IMG/VR virus record: IMGVR_UViG_3300027734_000245
Span: 1 to 29,190 of that record
Source: a virus
Direction: 5' to 3' (one strand)
Length of the DNA: 29,190 nt
The notes beneath the pieces are model-generated. The model had not been told where the DNA came from. It searched no databases and saw only the letters and a list, made by a program, of their open reading frames with translations. Positions 15,211-23,744 of this stretch are shown in pieces. Positions within the stretch are counted from its first letter, which is position 1, and each line of letters starts with the position of its first letter. The translations under genes and the position numbers were made by a program.

Positions 15211-16149
15211 ATGTTTCTAACAAGGCAAGTTCTTCAAGGTATTCTGGGTGTGCCCGCGACAGCAGGTGCTCCTTCATTCAACTTTGCATTCTTTGCAGGT
15301 GGCACTACAGGGTCTGGTGATTCTGGTGTGACCACTGCTACTAGAACTTATGATCTAGGTGATGCAACCTGGGCCAGCGAAGGCGCACTCAGCACCGCAG
15401 TATTCAACGCTGCCGGCTTTGGTGACAAGGTAAATGGTTGGATTGTGGGTGGTTACACAGGTGCAGTCAATGCCACACAAAATAGAGAATACACCAACGC
15501 TGATGGCGCCTCAATGACCAGTGCGGCAGCAAGCACCACAAGTGTCACAATGCAAAACGGCTGGCGTGGTGGAGCCACAACCACAACAGGATATGTTTTT
15601 GGTGGCACGTTTGTGAGCACAGTGAGAAAGTATTCAATCTCTGGCGACTCATGGTCAGCAGGCACAGCACTGGGTGGTGCCAGTGGCTGGATGGCTGAAC
15701 ACAACAATGCTACCTATGCTCTAATCTCTGGTGGATATGATAGTTCGGCCAATTTAAGTCGTAATGATCGTTACACATTCTCAGATGACACTAGAGCCGC
15801 ACAAACAGCACTGGGCACAGCACGTCGTGAACTCACTGCCACAGGCGACCAATCATTCAGTTATCTATATGGCGGCACTACCAGTGCTGTGGTCAATACT
15901 ATTGAAAAGATCAGTCTCACAGACGGCACTCAGAGTTCAACATTTACCAACTCAGTGGCCAACCGTTTTGCTGAAGCCGCAGGCTCGGATACCAAAGGTG
16001 TGTTTGCAGGTGGTCAAGATGGCACGCCAGGCACAACCATTGCTACCACAAGACAAGTGGTGTATGCTGACGGTGATGACACAGCAGCCACAGCATTACC
16101 CACTGCCACAGCACAGATGGCAGCATTCTCAGGTGTTCAAGTGTCATGA
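15211..16149 (+). CDS. Kelch-like beta-propeller virion protein
   Basis: A 312-residue protein with AAGGA upstream. It contains about six repeats of a Kelch-type unit: FAGGTTGSGDSGVTTATRTYDL, WIVGGYTGAVNATQNREYT, YVFGGTFVSTVRKYSI, ALISGGYDSSANLSRNDRYT, YLYGGTTSAVVNTIEKISL, GVFAGGQDGTPG. Each has the GG pair followed about ten residues later by an aromatic-centred strand. Likely a receptor- or glycan-binding propeller of the fibre, and distinct from the WD40-like one at 7859. It overlaps the next gene by four bases. Confidence 0.72.
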   Translation: MFLTRQVLQGILGVPATAGAPSFNFAFFAGGTTGSGDSGVTTATRTYDLGDATWASEGALSTAVFNAAGFGDKVNGWIVGGYTGAVNATQNREYTNADGASMTSAAASTTSVTMQNGWRGGATTTTGYVFGGTFVSTVRKYSISGDSWSAGTALGGASGWMAEHNNATYALISGGYDSSANLSRNDRYTFSDDTRAAQTALGTARRELTATGDQSFSYLYGGTTSAVVNTIEKISLTDGTQSSTFTNSVANRFAEAAGSDTKGVFAGGQDGTPGTTIATTRQVVYADGDDTAATALPTATAQMAAFSGVQVS

Positions 16150-16781
16150 TTGTGAAAAGACATAGAACCAATTCAAACTTTCAATTGGCCTACTTCATTG
16201 CAGGCAAATGCTACACCGCTGACGCTGCCTACATTGCACTCCTAAATCAGCGTGATGATCGCGTGATGGCCTTGAATCATGCACGAGTGCAGGCCATGAA
16301 ACAGCAAGCCAGGATCCAGCGTATTCAACAAGACATGTTGACTGCTGATGCAATCGCACAACTAGAACTTCGAGCAGATCTCTTGGAGATTGAATTGGCA
16401 CAGCCCATGACAGATCAATTGGTCACAGCCGCACAAGACGAATTGGCCTTTATTGATCTGTGCATTGAACGTGTGCAACCATTGAGACAATATGCACACA
16501 TGTCTGATGCTGATGCTGCCGAAGCCTGTCAGCGTGAAGAGTTTAGACTGGAGTTTCAACATAGAATTGAAAACTACATGATCACCACTGGACAGATACC
16601 TGCCAATGAGTTTGAAAGCATGAGACGACATCCAGACTTCACAACCTGTTTGTTGCCACACATACACACTGTGCAAGAACAATTGATATCAACAGGTGGT
16701 GCACAAAAGTTTTTATCACACACAACCGCAGGCTTTGATTTGCCTGCCTTACTAGGATTTGATCATGCAACAACTAACTAA
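16146..16781 (+). CDS. Fibre-associated coiled-coil protein
   Basis: A 211-residue protein with an ATGA-type overlap onto the propeller gene. It is Gln/Ala/Glu-rich and helical from about residue 50 to 120 (QAMKQQARIQRIQQDML, AIAQLELRADLLEIEL). The N-terminal part (FQLAYFIAGKCYTADAAYIALLN) resembles the start of tail-fibre assembly proteins, and the C-terminus is a compact helical end. Likely fibre assembly chaperone or connector; uncertain. Confidence 0.55.
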   Translation: MIVKRHRTNSNFQLAYFIAGKCYTADAAYIALLNQRDDRVMALNHARVQAMKQQARIQRIQQDMLTADAIAQLELRADLLEIELAQPMTDQLVTAAQDELAFIDLCIERVQPLRQYAHMSDADAAEACQREEFRLEFQHRIENYMITTGQIPANEFESMRRHPDFTTCLLPHIHTVQEQLISTGGAQKFLSHTTAGFDLPALLGFDHATTN

Positions 16782-16998
16782 AACAACTGGTGAAACACTC
16801 CGACAATCATTTGCAGGATATTCCACTTATCAGACCTGGGTCACAGCAGGTGATGTCACAGCCACTGCACAGGCTACAGATTCAGGAATAGACATTGTGT
16901 TGTCTGGTGGCACACCAGGTTCACATCTGGTCACATTCAAAATTACAGGTCCTGGTGTAGAAATCCTTGACACCTTTGACATCACTGTGACAGGATAA
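16765..16998 (+). CDS. Small beta-sandwich virion protein (77 aa)
   Basis: I use ATG 16765, which has AGGA seven bases upstream; an in-frame TTG at 16759 does not. The protein has an Ig-like or adaptor-like strand pattern (TWVTAGDVTATAQATDSGI, SHLVTFKITGPGVEILDTF) and resembles in style the fibre-tail adaptor at 19682. It overlaps the end of the coiled-coil gene. Probably a structural adaptor. Confidence 0.5.
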   Translation: MQQLTKTTGETLRQSFAGYSTYQTWVTAGDVTATAQATDSGIDIVLSGGTPGSHLVTFKITGPGVEILDTFDITVTG

Positions 16999-17002
16999 CA
17001 CC

Positions 17003-17284
17003 ATGAGCCAACTAGAACTCATACCCCGCATTGAAGCAGAGCGTGAAAGCCTTGAAGTGCATGTAGACATCTGTGCTCAACGCTATGCTCTGCTGTTACA
17101 ACGATTGGACGGCATGGATGCACGTTTTGATCGTATGGAAACTGTTGTCCAGGAGATCCATGCAAGGATCACCAAGAACCAGGATCAGACTCTTAAGACC
17201 TATTTGACATGGGCAGGTGTGATCATCACGGGGTTGATCTCAGTCACGGGCTACCTCCTGGCAACTTTTGTGATAGGAAAATAA
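17003..17284 (+). CDS. Holin-like protein with C-terminal membrane anchor
   Basis: A 93-residue protein: an N-terminal coiled coil of heptads (about residues 5-60, RLDGMDARFDRMETVVQEI) and one transmembrane helix near residues 68-90 (LTWAGVIITGLISVTGYLL). This layout is that of XhlA-type hemolysin/holin proteins, which help permeabilise the membrane at lysis. No endolysin gene is found beside it or elsewhere in the window, so lysis may rely on another protein. An alternative is a membrane-anchored coiled-coil protein without lytic role. Confidence 0.6.
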   Translation: MSQLELIPRIEAERESLEVHVDICAQRYALLLQRLDGMDARFDRMETVVQEIHARITKNQDQTLKTYLTWAGVIITGLISVTGYLLATFVIGK

Positions 17285-17285
17285 C

Positions 17286-17822
17286 ATGACATGGCCCAAC
17301 ACAACAATTAGCACAAGCAATGTGGATTCAGGATCAGACACACCTGCCAATGCACGAGCACAGATCTATGATGCAATCACTGCGGTGAACAGCATGATAT
17401 CAGATGGACCCACACGCGGTGAAGTTCAGATATACACTGGTGGAACAAGAGTTTATACTGCCAGTGCTGTGCAGAGAATTAGAGCCAATGCCGCAATCAA
17501 TTATCAAATAGGCACTACTATTGTAAGCAGTATCCTAGACAATGGTGAATTGGTTATACAACCAGGAACATATGTGATAGATGTTCTTAGCAGTCAAGGC
17601 ACAGGTGATTGGCAATTTCAAAGCAATAACACCAGTATTGGCATGCCTAGTGGAACCAGTGTAAATTATACCACTCCGGGCAGTGGTTATAGTGCCGCTT
17701 TCACCACTGTTGGTGGTGCTAACACAGTGGTCACAGTTACCGCAGTCATGAGTGCCAACCTCAATACTCTAAGCGGAGCCGCAGGTTATCCCAACTACTA
17801 CCGTATCACACGCATAGCCTAA
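17286..17822 (+). CDS. Fibre-type protein sharing N-terminal module with 10001 protein
   Basis: A 178-residue protein. Residues 1-40 (MTWPNTTISTSNVDSGSDTP..) align with the start of the 10001 protein. The rest is different: a beta-rich region (TRVYTASAVQRIRANAAINYQ, GTYVIDVLSSQGTGDWQF) and a Ser/Gly/Thr tail with YRITRIA at the end. Likely a second fibre carrying the same anchoring module with a different tip. AGGA lies upstream of the ATG. Confidence 0.6.
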   Translation: MTWPNTTISTSNVDSGSDTPANARAQIYDAITAVNSMISDGPTRGEVQIYTGGTRVYTASAVQRIRANAAINYQIGTTIVSSILDNGELVIQPGTYVIDVLSSQGTGDWQFQSNNTSIGMPSGTSVNYTTPGSGYSAAFTTVGGANTVVTVTAVMSANLNTLSGAAGYPNYYRITRIA

Positions 17823-17828
17823 AGCCCA

Positions 17829-17834
17829 TAAATA
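17829..17834 (+). promoter_or_regulatory. T4-type late promoter candidate
   Basis: CATAAATAAC shortly after the previous stop, 41 bases before ATG 17876. No -35 box. Heads the fibre-terminase-portal operon. Confidence 0.55.
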
Positions 17835-17875
17835 ACAAGTCATGACAGACTCACAACCCTTAAGGAGACAATAAA

Positions 17876-18301
17876 ATGTCAGCAGCCAGTAATTATCTAG
17901 AGAACAAAGTTCTCGACCACGTGCTAGGCGAAGGTGCCAGAACTTTCACCAGCCCAGCCACAATCTATCTTGCCTTGTTCAAGGAAACAGGCACAGGAAC
18001 TCTTGCCAACCTTGAAGCAGGCACCCTAACAGATGAGATCTCCACATCAGGCACAGCATATGGCCGTCAAGGTGTGAACTTCTCAGCCGCCGCATCAGGC
18101 ACAGCAGCCACAAACGGCACAGTGACCTGGACCACAGCCACAGCAGATTGGGGCACAGTCACAGCAGTTGCAGTGGTAGACAGTCCAACTGCACTGGCAG
18201 GCAACGTGTTGTTCTATGGCAACCTTACCACCAGCAAGAGCATTGCAAATGGTGATACATTCCAAATTTCATCTACCAACTTGACAGTTAGCCTGGCTTA
18301 A
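17876..18301 (+). CDS. Phage tail fibre protein (family common in aquatic phages)
   Basis: A 141-residue protein with TAAGGAG upstream. It has the family form: an N-terminal NYLENKVLDHVLG helix, TSPATIYLALFKETGTG, an AYGRQGVNFSAA strand, then TNGTVTWTTATADWGTV and FYGNLTTSKSIANGDTFQI, an arrangement typical of small tail-fibre proteins in marine phage genomes. It is probably an oligomeric tail-side spike or adaptor. Confidence in the family is good, in the exact role moderate. Confidence 0.75.
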   Translation: MSAASNYLENKVLDHVLGEGARTFTSPATIYLALFKETGTGTLANLEAGTLTDEISTSGTAYGRQGVNFSAAASGTAATNGTVTWTTATADWGTVTAVAVVDSPTALAGNVLFYGNLTTSKSIANGDTFQISSTNLTVSLA

Positions 18302-18306
18302 TTGCG

Positions 18307-18320
18307 CCTGTGAACACAGG
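18307..18320 (+). promoter_or_regulatory. Hairpin at the ribosome site of the repeat protein
   Basis: CCTGTG-AA-CACAGG, overlapping the AGGAG ribosome site (18318-18322) of the TTG-started gene that follows. It could limit initiation. Confidence 0.4.
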
Positions 18321-18328
18321 AGTAGGCC

Positions 18329-19669
18329 TTGGCTGATATCATCTATGTTGAGTTAGACTATGTAGTTCCTGGTTACACAGTTTCTACACTAGACGGTGCT
18401 GTGGCAATTGTCACAGCATTCAGCATGGATGGACCTGCCGATTCAGGTTGGGCAGTGGATTCATATTGGGATCCTGGCTATGTCTCATCAGGCCCTGAAG
18501 GCGAACGAGTCACAGTCAAAACTGGTTCAGCCACGCTGGCCAGTGTATCAACTGTGGTGGCCACGGCTGGTAAAATAGTCGAAGCCCTGGCCTCACTGGC
18601 CTCAGTAGACGCTTTTGGTGTCACTGCCCTGGCACAAAAGAACTTTGTGGCCAATCTCTCAAGCACAGTGGCTGTCACAGCCACTGCTAGAGTAACACGT
18701 GGCATAGCCACACAGCCTATCACTTGGGATCAGCAGACAGCAGGTTGGATTGACTTCATTGGCACCACTTGGGATGGCAACTTCACAGGCTTGATACTGC
18801 CTGCTGTGAGCACACTCACAGTAGAATCCAAGACCAATCTAGATGCTACTCTTGATGCACAGTTCATAGCCACAGTTGTTGCCACAGGTGCCACTGTTGC
18901 TGGTGGTCGATCTAGTCTAACCAGTGCCAGTAGTGTTGCAGGTCAAGCAGACAAGTTTAGACCAGGTGCGGCCAATTTAATCACTGTCAGCACCTTGAGT
19001 GTGAATGGTGGACAAAGTGCCACAGGCGCTGCCTCTCTAACTTCAGTCTCAAGTGTATCAGCATCAGGATCTGTAACAGCAACAGGTGCCAGTGCTGTCA
19101 CAAGCACAGTGACACTAGCAGGCACACCTGAAAGAGTTCGACCTGGCGCAGCCAGTCTTGCCGCTACAGGAAGTCAATTGGCAGCAACTGCCATTGTTCG
19201 CGGAACAGGCGCCACAATATCTGCGGCAAGCACAATAACAGCAAGTGCCGCATTCACAGCCGCAGGCACTGCCAGTATTGCTGCCTTGGCCAGTGTGACT
19301 TGTGCAGGAGACCAAATTTCTGCCAACAGAGCCGTGGTCACTGCGGTATCAACCCTGGCAGCGACTGGCATAAGAATACAGCCTGGTGCCACTGGAATAG
19401 TCGCAAACTTTAGTGTAACTGGTCTTGGTGGCAAAGTTGCCAGTGCCAGTGCCAGCATTTCTGCCAATGGATTTGTTGTGTCAGTGGGTGACGTGTTTGC
19501 ACTTGACCTAGATTTCCAGATACGTATCACACCAGAATCAAGAATCTACCCTGTGCTGGCTGAAACCAGGTTGATTAGTATCCGTGAAGAAACACGGGTA
19601 AATAGTATATTACCAGACCTGCGCTCGATAGATGTCGCACCTGAAACGCGAGTGCTCGAAGTGCTCTAA
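18329..19669 (+). CDS. Repeat-rich virion protein with C-terminal ETR repeats
   Basis: A 446-residue protein starting at TTG with AGGAG about seven bases upstream. Residues 1-60 form a distinct domain (DIIYVELDYVVPGYTV). From about 70 to 400 it has irregular Ala/Ser/Thr/Val repeats of about 35-40 residues (GAASLTSVSSVSASGS, AAGTASIAALASVTCAG, RVRPGAASLAATGSQL). The last 45 residues carry short repeats of the E-T/S-R type: PESRIYPVLAETRLISI, EETRVNSIL, ETRVLEVL. Such ETR tails are frequent in aquatic phage structural proteins. A fibrous virion component is likely; it precedes the adaptor and terminase genes. Confidence 0.7.
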   Translation: MADIIYVELDYVVPGYTVSTLDGAVAIVTAFSMDGPADSGWAVDSYWDPGYVSSGPEGERVTVKTGSATLASVSTVVATAGKIVEALASLASVDAFGVTALAQKNFVANLSSTVAVTATARVTRGIATQPITWDQQTAGWIDFIGTTWDGNFTGLILPAVSTLTVESKTNLDATLDAQFIATVVATGATVAGGRSSLTSASSVAGQADKFRPGAANLITVSTLSVNGGQSATGAASLTSVSSVSASGSVTATGASAVTSTVTLAGTPERVRPGAASLAATGSQLAATAIVRGTGATISAASTITASAAFTAAGTASIAALASVTCAGDQISANRAVVTAVSTLAATGIRIQPGATGIVANFSVTGLGGKVASASASISANGFVVSVGDVFALDLDFQIRITPESRIYPVLAETRLISIREETRVNSILPDLRSIDVAPETRVLEVL

Positions 19670-19681
19670 AGGACAAACAAG

Positions 19682-20011
19682 ATGACAACACAAACAGGAT
19701 TCAAACAAGACACATACGGCAGTTACATAGAAAAAGATCCTGCCGCTGTGCTGGTCTACAGTCTCAACTGGTCGGACTGGATTGAACCAAATAAAACTGT
19801 GGCCAACTCAACAATGACAGTGAGCAACATTGCAGGCGATCCCAGCGCCTTGACCATCAAAAGTTCAGGACTCACAGCCAATATATCCTATGCTGAACTG
19901 CAAGCAGGTTCAGCAGGCAATGTTTACACAGTGACCAATACCATTACCACCAGTGATGGATCAGTTGATGCACGCCGCTTCCGTGTGAAGGTCATGAACA
20001 GAAACGTATGA
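19682..20011 (+). CDS. Fibre-tail adaptor protein
   Basis: A 109-residue protein with AAAGGA upstream. It shows the adaptor family pattern: DPAAVLVYSLNWSDWI at the start, then TMTVSNIAGDPSALTI, and the closing Ig-like strands GNVYTVTNTITTSDG and RRFRVKVMNRNV. Known members join fibre to tail. It overlaps the terminase small-subunit gene by an ATGA. Confidence 0.7.
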   Translation: MTTQTGFKQDTYGSYIEKDPAAVLVYSLNWSDWIEPNKTVANSTMTVSNIAGDPSALTIKSSGLTANISYAELQAGSAGNVYTVTNTITTSDGSVDARRFRVKVMNRNV

Positions 20012-20478
20012 TAGACGCATTAGAACAAATCATAGGCCCAGACTTGCCCATGGAGGCTCCTGAACAGCAGGAACCTGTGAAATGGGAATACAAGCCACGA
20101 AAGAATCCCAAGTGGGGAGAAGTGACCAAAAAAGGTCTTGTGGTTGGCCGTGGCCCCAACCAGAAGGTCGTTGACCCTGATGAAGTCTACAGACTCAGTG
20201 GCATGGGATGCACCATGGAAGAGATGGCACATTTCTTTGGCATTGATCGTGAAACCCTGAAATACAACTTCTTGCCTTACATTCAGCGCAGTGAATCAGA
20301 ACTGTATATGAAGATCCGCAAGAAACAGATTGAAGTTGCCTTGGATGGCAACCCTACAATGTTGATTTGGCTGGGCAAGAACATGCTGGGTCAAAGTGAC
20401 ACACCAACCAACACAGATGCAAACAAGATCCTACCTTGGTCGGACAACAGCACGACAAAGGAAGCAGATGAGTCTTAA
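20008..20478 (+). CDS. terS: Terminase small subunit
   Basis: A 156-residue protein just upstream of the large subunit. The middle has a helix-turn-helix (about residues 56-85, VYRLSGMGCTMEEMAHFFGI and DRETLKYNF), which recognises packaging sites in this family, then a helical oligomerisation part (SELYMKIRKKQIEVALDGN, MLIWLGKNMLGQSD) typical of small terminases, and a disordered acidic tail. The ending overlaps the large subunit gene by 11 bases. Confidence 0.85.
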   Translation: MIDALEQIIGPDLPMEAPEQQEPVKWEYKPRKNPKWGEVTKKGLVVGRGPNQKVVDPDEVYRLSGMGCTMEEMAHFFGIDRETLKYNFLPYIQRSESELYMKIRKKQIEVALDGNPTMLIWLGKNMLGQSDTPTNTDANKILPWSDNSTTKEADES

Positions 20479-21709
20479 TCCTGGCCAACTAGAAGTCACC
20501 AACTCAGGCGCACGTTTTCGTGTGGTCATTGCTGGTCGCCGCTGGGGCAAGACTCACTTGGCTATTCGTGAATTGGCCAAGGTATGCCGTCATCCTATGA
20601 AACGTGCATTCTATGTTGCACCAACTTATAGACAGGCCAAACAGATTGTGTGGGACACACTAAAATGGCGTATGCAGGATCTAGGCTGGAGCCGCAAGGT
20701 CAACGAAAGTGATCTTACCATCACCCTGATCAATGGATCTACAATAAGTCTACGTGGCGCAGATAATCCTGACAGCCTGCGTGGTGTGGGTCTTGACTTC
20801 TGTGTGCTGGATGAGTTTGCAATGATAGATGAAAAAGCATGGTCAGAAGTGCTACGTCCTACCCTTTCTGACAAGCAAGGCTCTGCCATGTTTATTTCCA
20901 CTCCTATGGGACAGGGAAACTGGGCAAATGACCTCTATCAACGTGGTAAAGCCCGAGATGAACACAACTGGGAATCATTCCAATACACCACACTAGAAGG
21001 TGGGAATGTGTCAGCAGATGAGATTGAACAAGCAAGACGTGATCTAGATGAGAGAACATTTCGTCAGGAATACCTGGCCACGTTTGAAACCGCAGGCAAC
21101 CGTATTTACTATGGCTTTGATCGTGGCACACATGTTGTTGCACACAGCCATGACACACAAGCGTTATATACCGGTTGGGACTTTAACATTGACCCTATGT
21201 CAGTGGTTGTTGCTGTTCGCACAGGAGATCATTTGCATGTCATTGACGAAATCCGTATGTTTTCTTCTAACACCCAAGAAGCAGTCGAAGAGATCAAGGG
21301 CCGGTATCCAAAGAGCCGCATCTGGGCATTCCCAGACCCTGCTTCCCGTCAGAGAAAAACGTCAGCAGGCGGCACTACTGACCTCACCATCTTGCAAAAC
21401 GCAGGATTTGTAGTCAAGTGTCCTCCTGCACACACACCTGTGCGTGACAGGATCAATGCAGTTAATTCACGAATGAAAAGTGCAAGCGGCAACATTAGTT
21501 TGACATTTGCACCCACTGTGAAACATGTGATAGAAGGCCTGGAGAGACAAACCTACAAGCCTGGAACAACCACACCTGACAAAGACTCAGGATATGATCA
21601 TATGAACGATGCACTGGGATACATGGTAGATTACCTGTTCCCAGTCAAACGTGATAGAGATCCCAACATGATTCAGCCCGCTCGGTGGGGTCATTCAATT
21701 GCCGCATAA
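20468..21709 (+). CDS. terL: Terminase large subunit (packaging ATPase and nuclease)
   Basis: I choose ATG 20468 because AAGGA sits six bases upstream; the frame is open to 20396, inside the small-subunit gene. This gives 413 residues. Walker A is GRRWGKT (residues 23-29), Walker B DFCVLDE (110-116), and STPMGQGNWANDLY follows at the coupling position. The nuclease half begins with YTGWDFNIDPMSVVV (about 233), with further acidic residues in WAFPDPASR and the closing DHMNDALGY motif (about 377). It drives DNA into the head and cuts it. All expected catalytic motifs are present, so packaging function looks intact. Confidence 0.96.
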   Translation: MSLNPGQLEVTNSGARFRVVIAGRRWGKTHLAIRELAKVCRHPMKRAFYVAPTYRQAKQIVWDTLKWRMQDLGWSRKVNESDLTITLINGSTISLRGADNPDSLRGVGLDFCVLDEFAMIDEKAWSEVLRPTLSDKQGSAMFISTPMGQGNWANDLYQRGKARDEHNWESFQYTTLEGGNVSADEIEQARRDLDERTFRQEYLATFETAGNRIYYGFDRGTHVVAHSHDTQALYTGWDFNIDPMSVVVAVRTGDHLHVIDEIRMFSSNTQEAVEEIKGRYPKSRIWAFPDPASRQRKTSAGGTTDLTILQNAGFVVKCPPAHTPVRDRINAVNSRMKSASGNISLTFAPTVKHVIEGLERQTYKPGTTTPDKDSGYDHMNDALGYMVDYLFPVKRDRDPNMIQPARWGHSIAA

Positions 21710-21721
21710 CAAGGAAAGATT

Positions 21722-23332
21722 ATGGATAGAACATTAGCCGACGCATACAACAGCGTCACAAGTCAAAATTTACTGTATCAACGCAATAGACTGCGTTGGG
21801 AGTTCCTGTTGCAGAGTTACATTGGCGGCGAGGAATATCGTGAAGGTAATCACCTGACCAAATACTACAATGAAACAGCACAAGAGTATGAAGCACGACT
21901 GGCTGTGACACCGCTAGATAATCATTGCCGCAGTATCATATCAGTCTATACCAGTTTCATGTTCCGCAGTGATCCAGAACGAGACTTTGGTAGCCTAGAT
22001 GGTGACCTGGATCTCAAACAGTTTCTTGCTGATGCTGACCTAGATGGCAGAACCATTGATGCATTCATGCGTGATGTGGCCATCTGGGCTGCTGTGTTTG
22101 GTCACTGCTGGATCCTGACTGTGAAGCCACAGACCAATAGTGCCACTCGTGCAGATGAAATGGCATCAGGTGTGCGACCTTATGTGAACCTAATTACTCC
22201 ACTCACTGTGACAGACTGGACCTGGCGCAGAGAACTATCAGGTGCATATGTGTTGAGTTATCTCAAGTATGTGGAAGAAGCCAATGACACATTCTCAACC
22301 ATCAAAGAATGGACTGAACAAGAGATCACTACCAGCCAAGTGAATCATAACACACGTGAATTGACAGATAGAATTATTGAACCCAATGGCCTGGGTCGCA
22401 TTCCTGCAACCATTGCCTATGCCACAAGATCACCTGTGCGTGGCATTGGTGCTAGTATGATCAGTGACATTGCTGATGCACAGAAAATGATCTACAATTT
22501 AAGCAGTGAAGTGGAACAAAGTATCCGAATCAATGGTCATCCTACATTGGTCAAAACAGTGGACGTGGAAGCCTCAGCAGGAGCAGGATCAGTTGCACTC
22601 ATGCCAGATGGCATGGATCCTGGCCTGAAACCATATCTACTAAATGTGTCAACAGACATCAATCAGATCTACACCAGTATCAATAGTCTTGTGGACAGCA
22701 TTGACAAGATGGCCAACACAGGTGCTGTGCGTGCTACAGAAAGCCGTAGTCTGTCAGGTGTGGCCATGGAAACAGAATTCCAATTGCTCAATGCACGACT
22801 GGCAGAATTCTGTGACAACCTAGAACTGGCAGAAGAACAGATCTGGCGTTGGTATGCTTTGTATCAAGGCATGGCATTTGATGGCGAGATTGATTATCCA
22901 GATGAGTTTGATGTGCGTGATGTGCCCAATGCCTTACGCAGTCTACAAAGTATCTCAGGTAGTATTAAAACACCTGAAGCACAGGCCTTGTTGGAATTCC
23001 GTGTGCGTGAACTGCTGGAAGATCCACGCTATGAAATTCAATATGAAGAAAGCCGTGAACAGGCCATGTATCAGGCCGAGATTGATGAGATCAACAAGAT
23101 ACAGGTCAGTTTGCAAAATCTTGCACGTGCAGAAAGCGCAACTGTGGCACCTGTGAACAACAGTGAAGGTGAACATCCTAGTCTAGCCAACATGACACAG
23201 GCACAACGACTAGAACACATTCAAGGCATGTTGATGGAAGGCTATTCAAATGATGAAATCCTTGCACTACACCCTGAACTTGAATTACAAGATATCATTG
23301 ATGCAGGTGCCGCTGCCGCAAGGAGCAACTGA
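21722..23332 (+). CDS. Portal protein
   Basis: A 536-residue protein directly after terL with AAGGAAAG upstream, as in other tailed phages. N-terminal RWEFLLQSYIGGEEYREG and NETAQEYEARL match the SPP1 gp6-type portal family, followed by TPLDNHCRSIISVYTSFMF, the wing domain, and the long helical stem (EVEQSIRINGHPTL to MANTGAVRATES). A crown-like helical C-terminus follows. It forms the dodecameric ring for DNA entry. Length fits the family. Its stop overlaps the next start (ATGA). Confidence 0.93.
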   Translation: MDRTLADAYNSVTSQNLLYQRNRLRWEFLLQSYIGGEEYREGNHLTKYYNETAQEYEARLAVTPLDNHCRSIISVYTSFMFRSDPERDFGSLDGDLDLKQFLADADLDGRTIDAFMRDVAIWAAVFGHCWILTVKPQTNSATRADEMASGVRPYVNLITPLTVTDWTWRRELSGAYVLSYLKYVEEANDTFSTIKEWTEQEITTSQVNHNTRELTDRIIEPNGLGRIPATIAYATRSPVRGIGASMISDIADAQKMIYNLSSEVEQSIRINGHPTLVKTVDVEASAGAGSVALMPDGMDPGLKPYLLNVSTDINQIYTSINSLVDSIDKMANTGAVRATESRSLSGVAMETEFQLLNARLAEFCDNLELAEEQIWRWYALYQGMAFDGEIDYPDEFDVRDVPNALRSLQSISGSIKTPEAQALLEFRVRELLEDPRYEIQYEESREQAMYQAEIDEINKIQVSLQNLARAESATVAPVNNSEGEHPSLANMTQAQRLEHIQGMLMEGYSNDEILALHPELELQDIIDAGAAAARSN

Positions 23333-23535
23333 TGTCAAATATCATAAAGAAAAAGTCTGATCCAATTGACACCTATCATCACGAAGCAGGCAAAGGCAGT
23401 ATCTACAGACCCGCCAATCGTGAACGTTTTGACAGCAACTGGGATCTAATATTTGGTCGAAAGGAAAATAAAAATGACACCACTTCCAACACGCGGGTCC
23501 AGGACTCGCAAGAATCGCAACAAGCGTCCACCTAA
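23332..23535 (+). CDS. Small head-region hypothetical protein (67 aa)
   Basis: ATGA overlap with the portal gene. MSNIIKKKSDPIDTYHHEAG, then RPANRERFDSNWDLIFGRK, ending in a Gln/Ser/Asn-rich tail. No motif recognised. Its last third overlaps the micro-ORF at 23474 in another frame. Likely a small protein of the portal-scaffold region. Confidence 0.6.
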   Translation: MSNIIKKKSDPIDTYHHEAGKGSIYRPANRERFDSNWDLIFGRKENKNDTTSNTRVQDSQESQQAST

Positions 23536-23548
23536 GAAAGGCTATTGA
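23474..23548 (+). CDS. Basic micro-ORF (24 aa) ending PPKKGY
   Basis: MTPLPTRGSRTRKNRNKR followed by PPKKGY and stop. AAGGA lies about nine bases upstream. Eight of 24 residues are Lys or Arg. Its last codons (aag aaa ggc tat) contain the Shine-Dalgarno of the next gene at 23550. A related ending, PPRKRGY, occurs at 23770-23802 before the gene at 23804. Confidence 0.5.
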   Translation: MTPLPTRGSRTRKNRNKRPPKKGY

Positions 23549-23549
23549 T

Positions 23550-23735
23550 ATGGCCACATATTTTGGCAGTCCTTGCAAAGGCAACTGTGATGGTCACAAG
23601 GCCGGTGCACGATATGCCCGCAATGGCGGACGCAAACTCACCAAGAGCAGTAGTAGTTTCAACAATGGCATGCGTATTGTGCAAAAGCAAGCCAAGAATC
23701 AAGGAACTACTATTCGATTGAGAAAACCCAAGTAA
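23550..23735 (+). CDS. Small basic protein with CKGNC motif (61 aa)
   Basis: MATYFGSPCKGNCDGHKAGA, then RYARNGGRKLTKSSSSFNN and a basic tail ending TIRLRKPK. The C-x-x-x-C followed by DGH, with Lys/Arg-rich flanks, looks like a small metal-binding or nucleic-acid-binding protein. Similar small basic genes often lie between portal and scaffold in aquatic phages. It starts two bases after the micro-ORF stop, with the ribosome site inside that micro-ORF. Confidence 0.6.
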   Translation: MATYFGSPCKGNCDGHKAGARYARNGGRKLTKSSSSFNNGMRIVQKQAKNQGTTIRLRKPK

Positions 23736-23744
23736 GGAAACATC

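Noticed and set aside
3012-19602. Further TAAATA-like strings inside coding regions, such as near 3012, 7795 and 19597
   Set aside because: They lie well inside genes and do not precede any start; probably chance and not counted.
20396-20467. Longer start for the large terminase
   Set aside because: It lies inside the small-subunit gene, while ATG 20468 has AAGGA and begins close to Walker A as in relatives.
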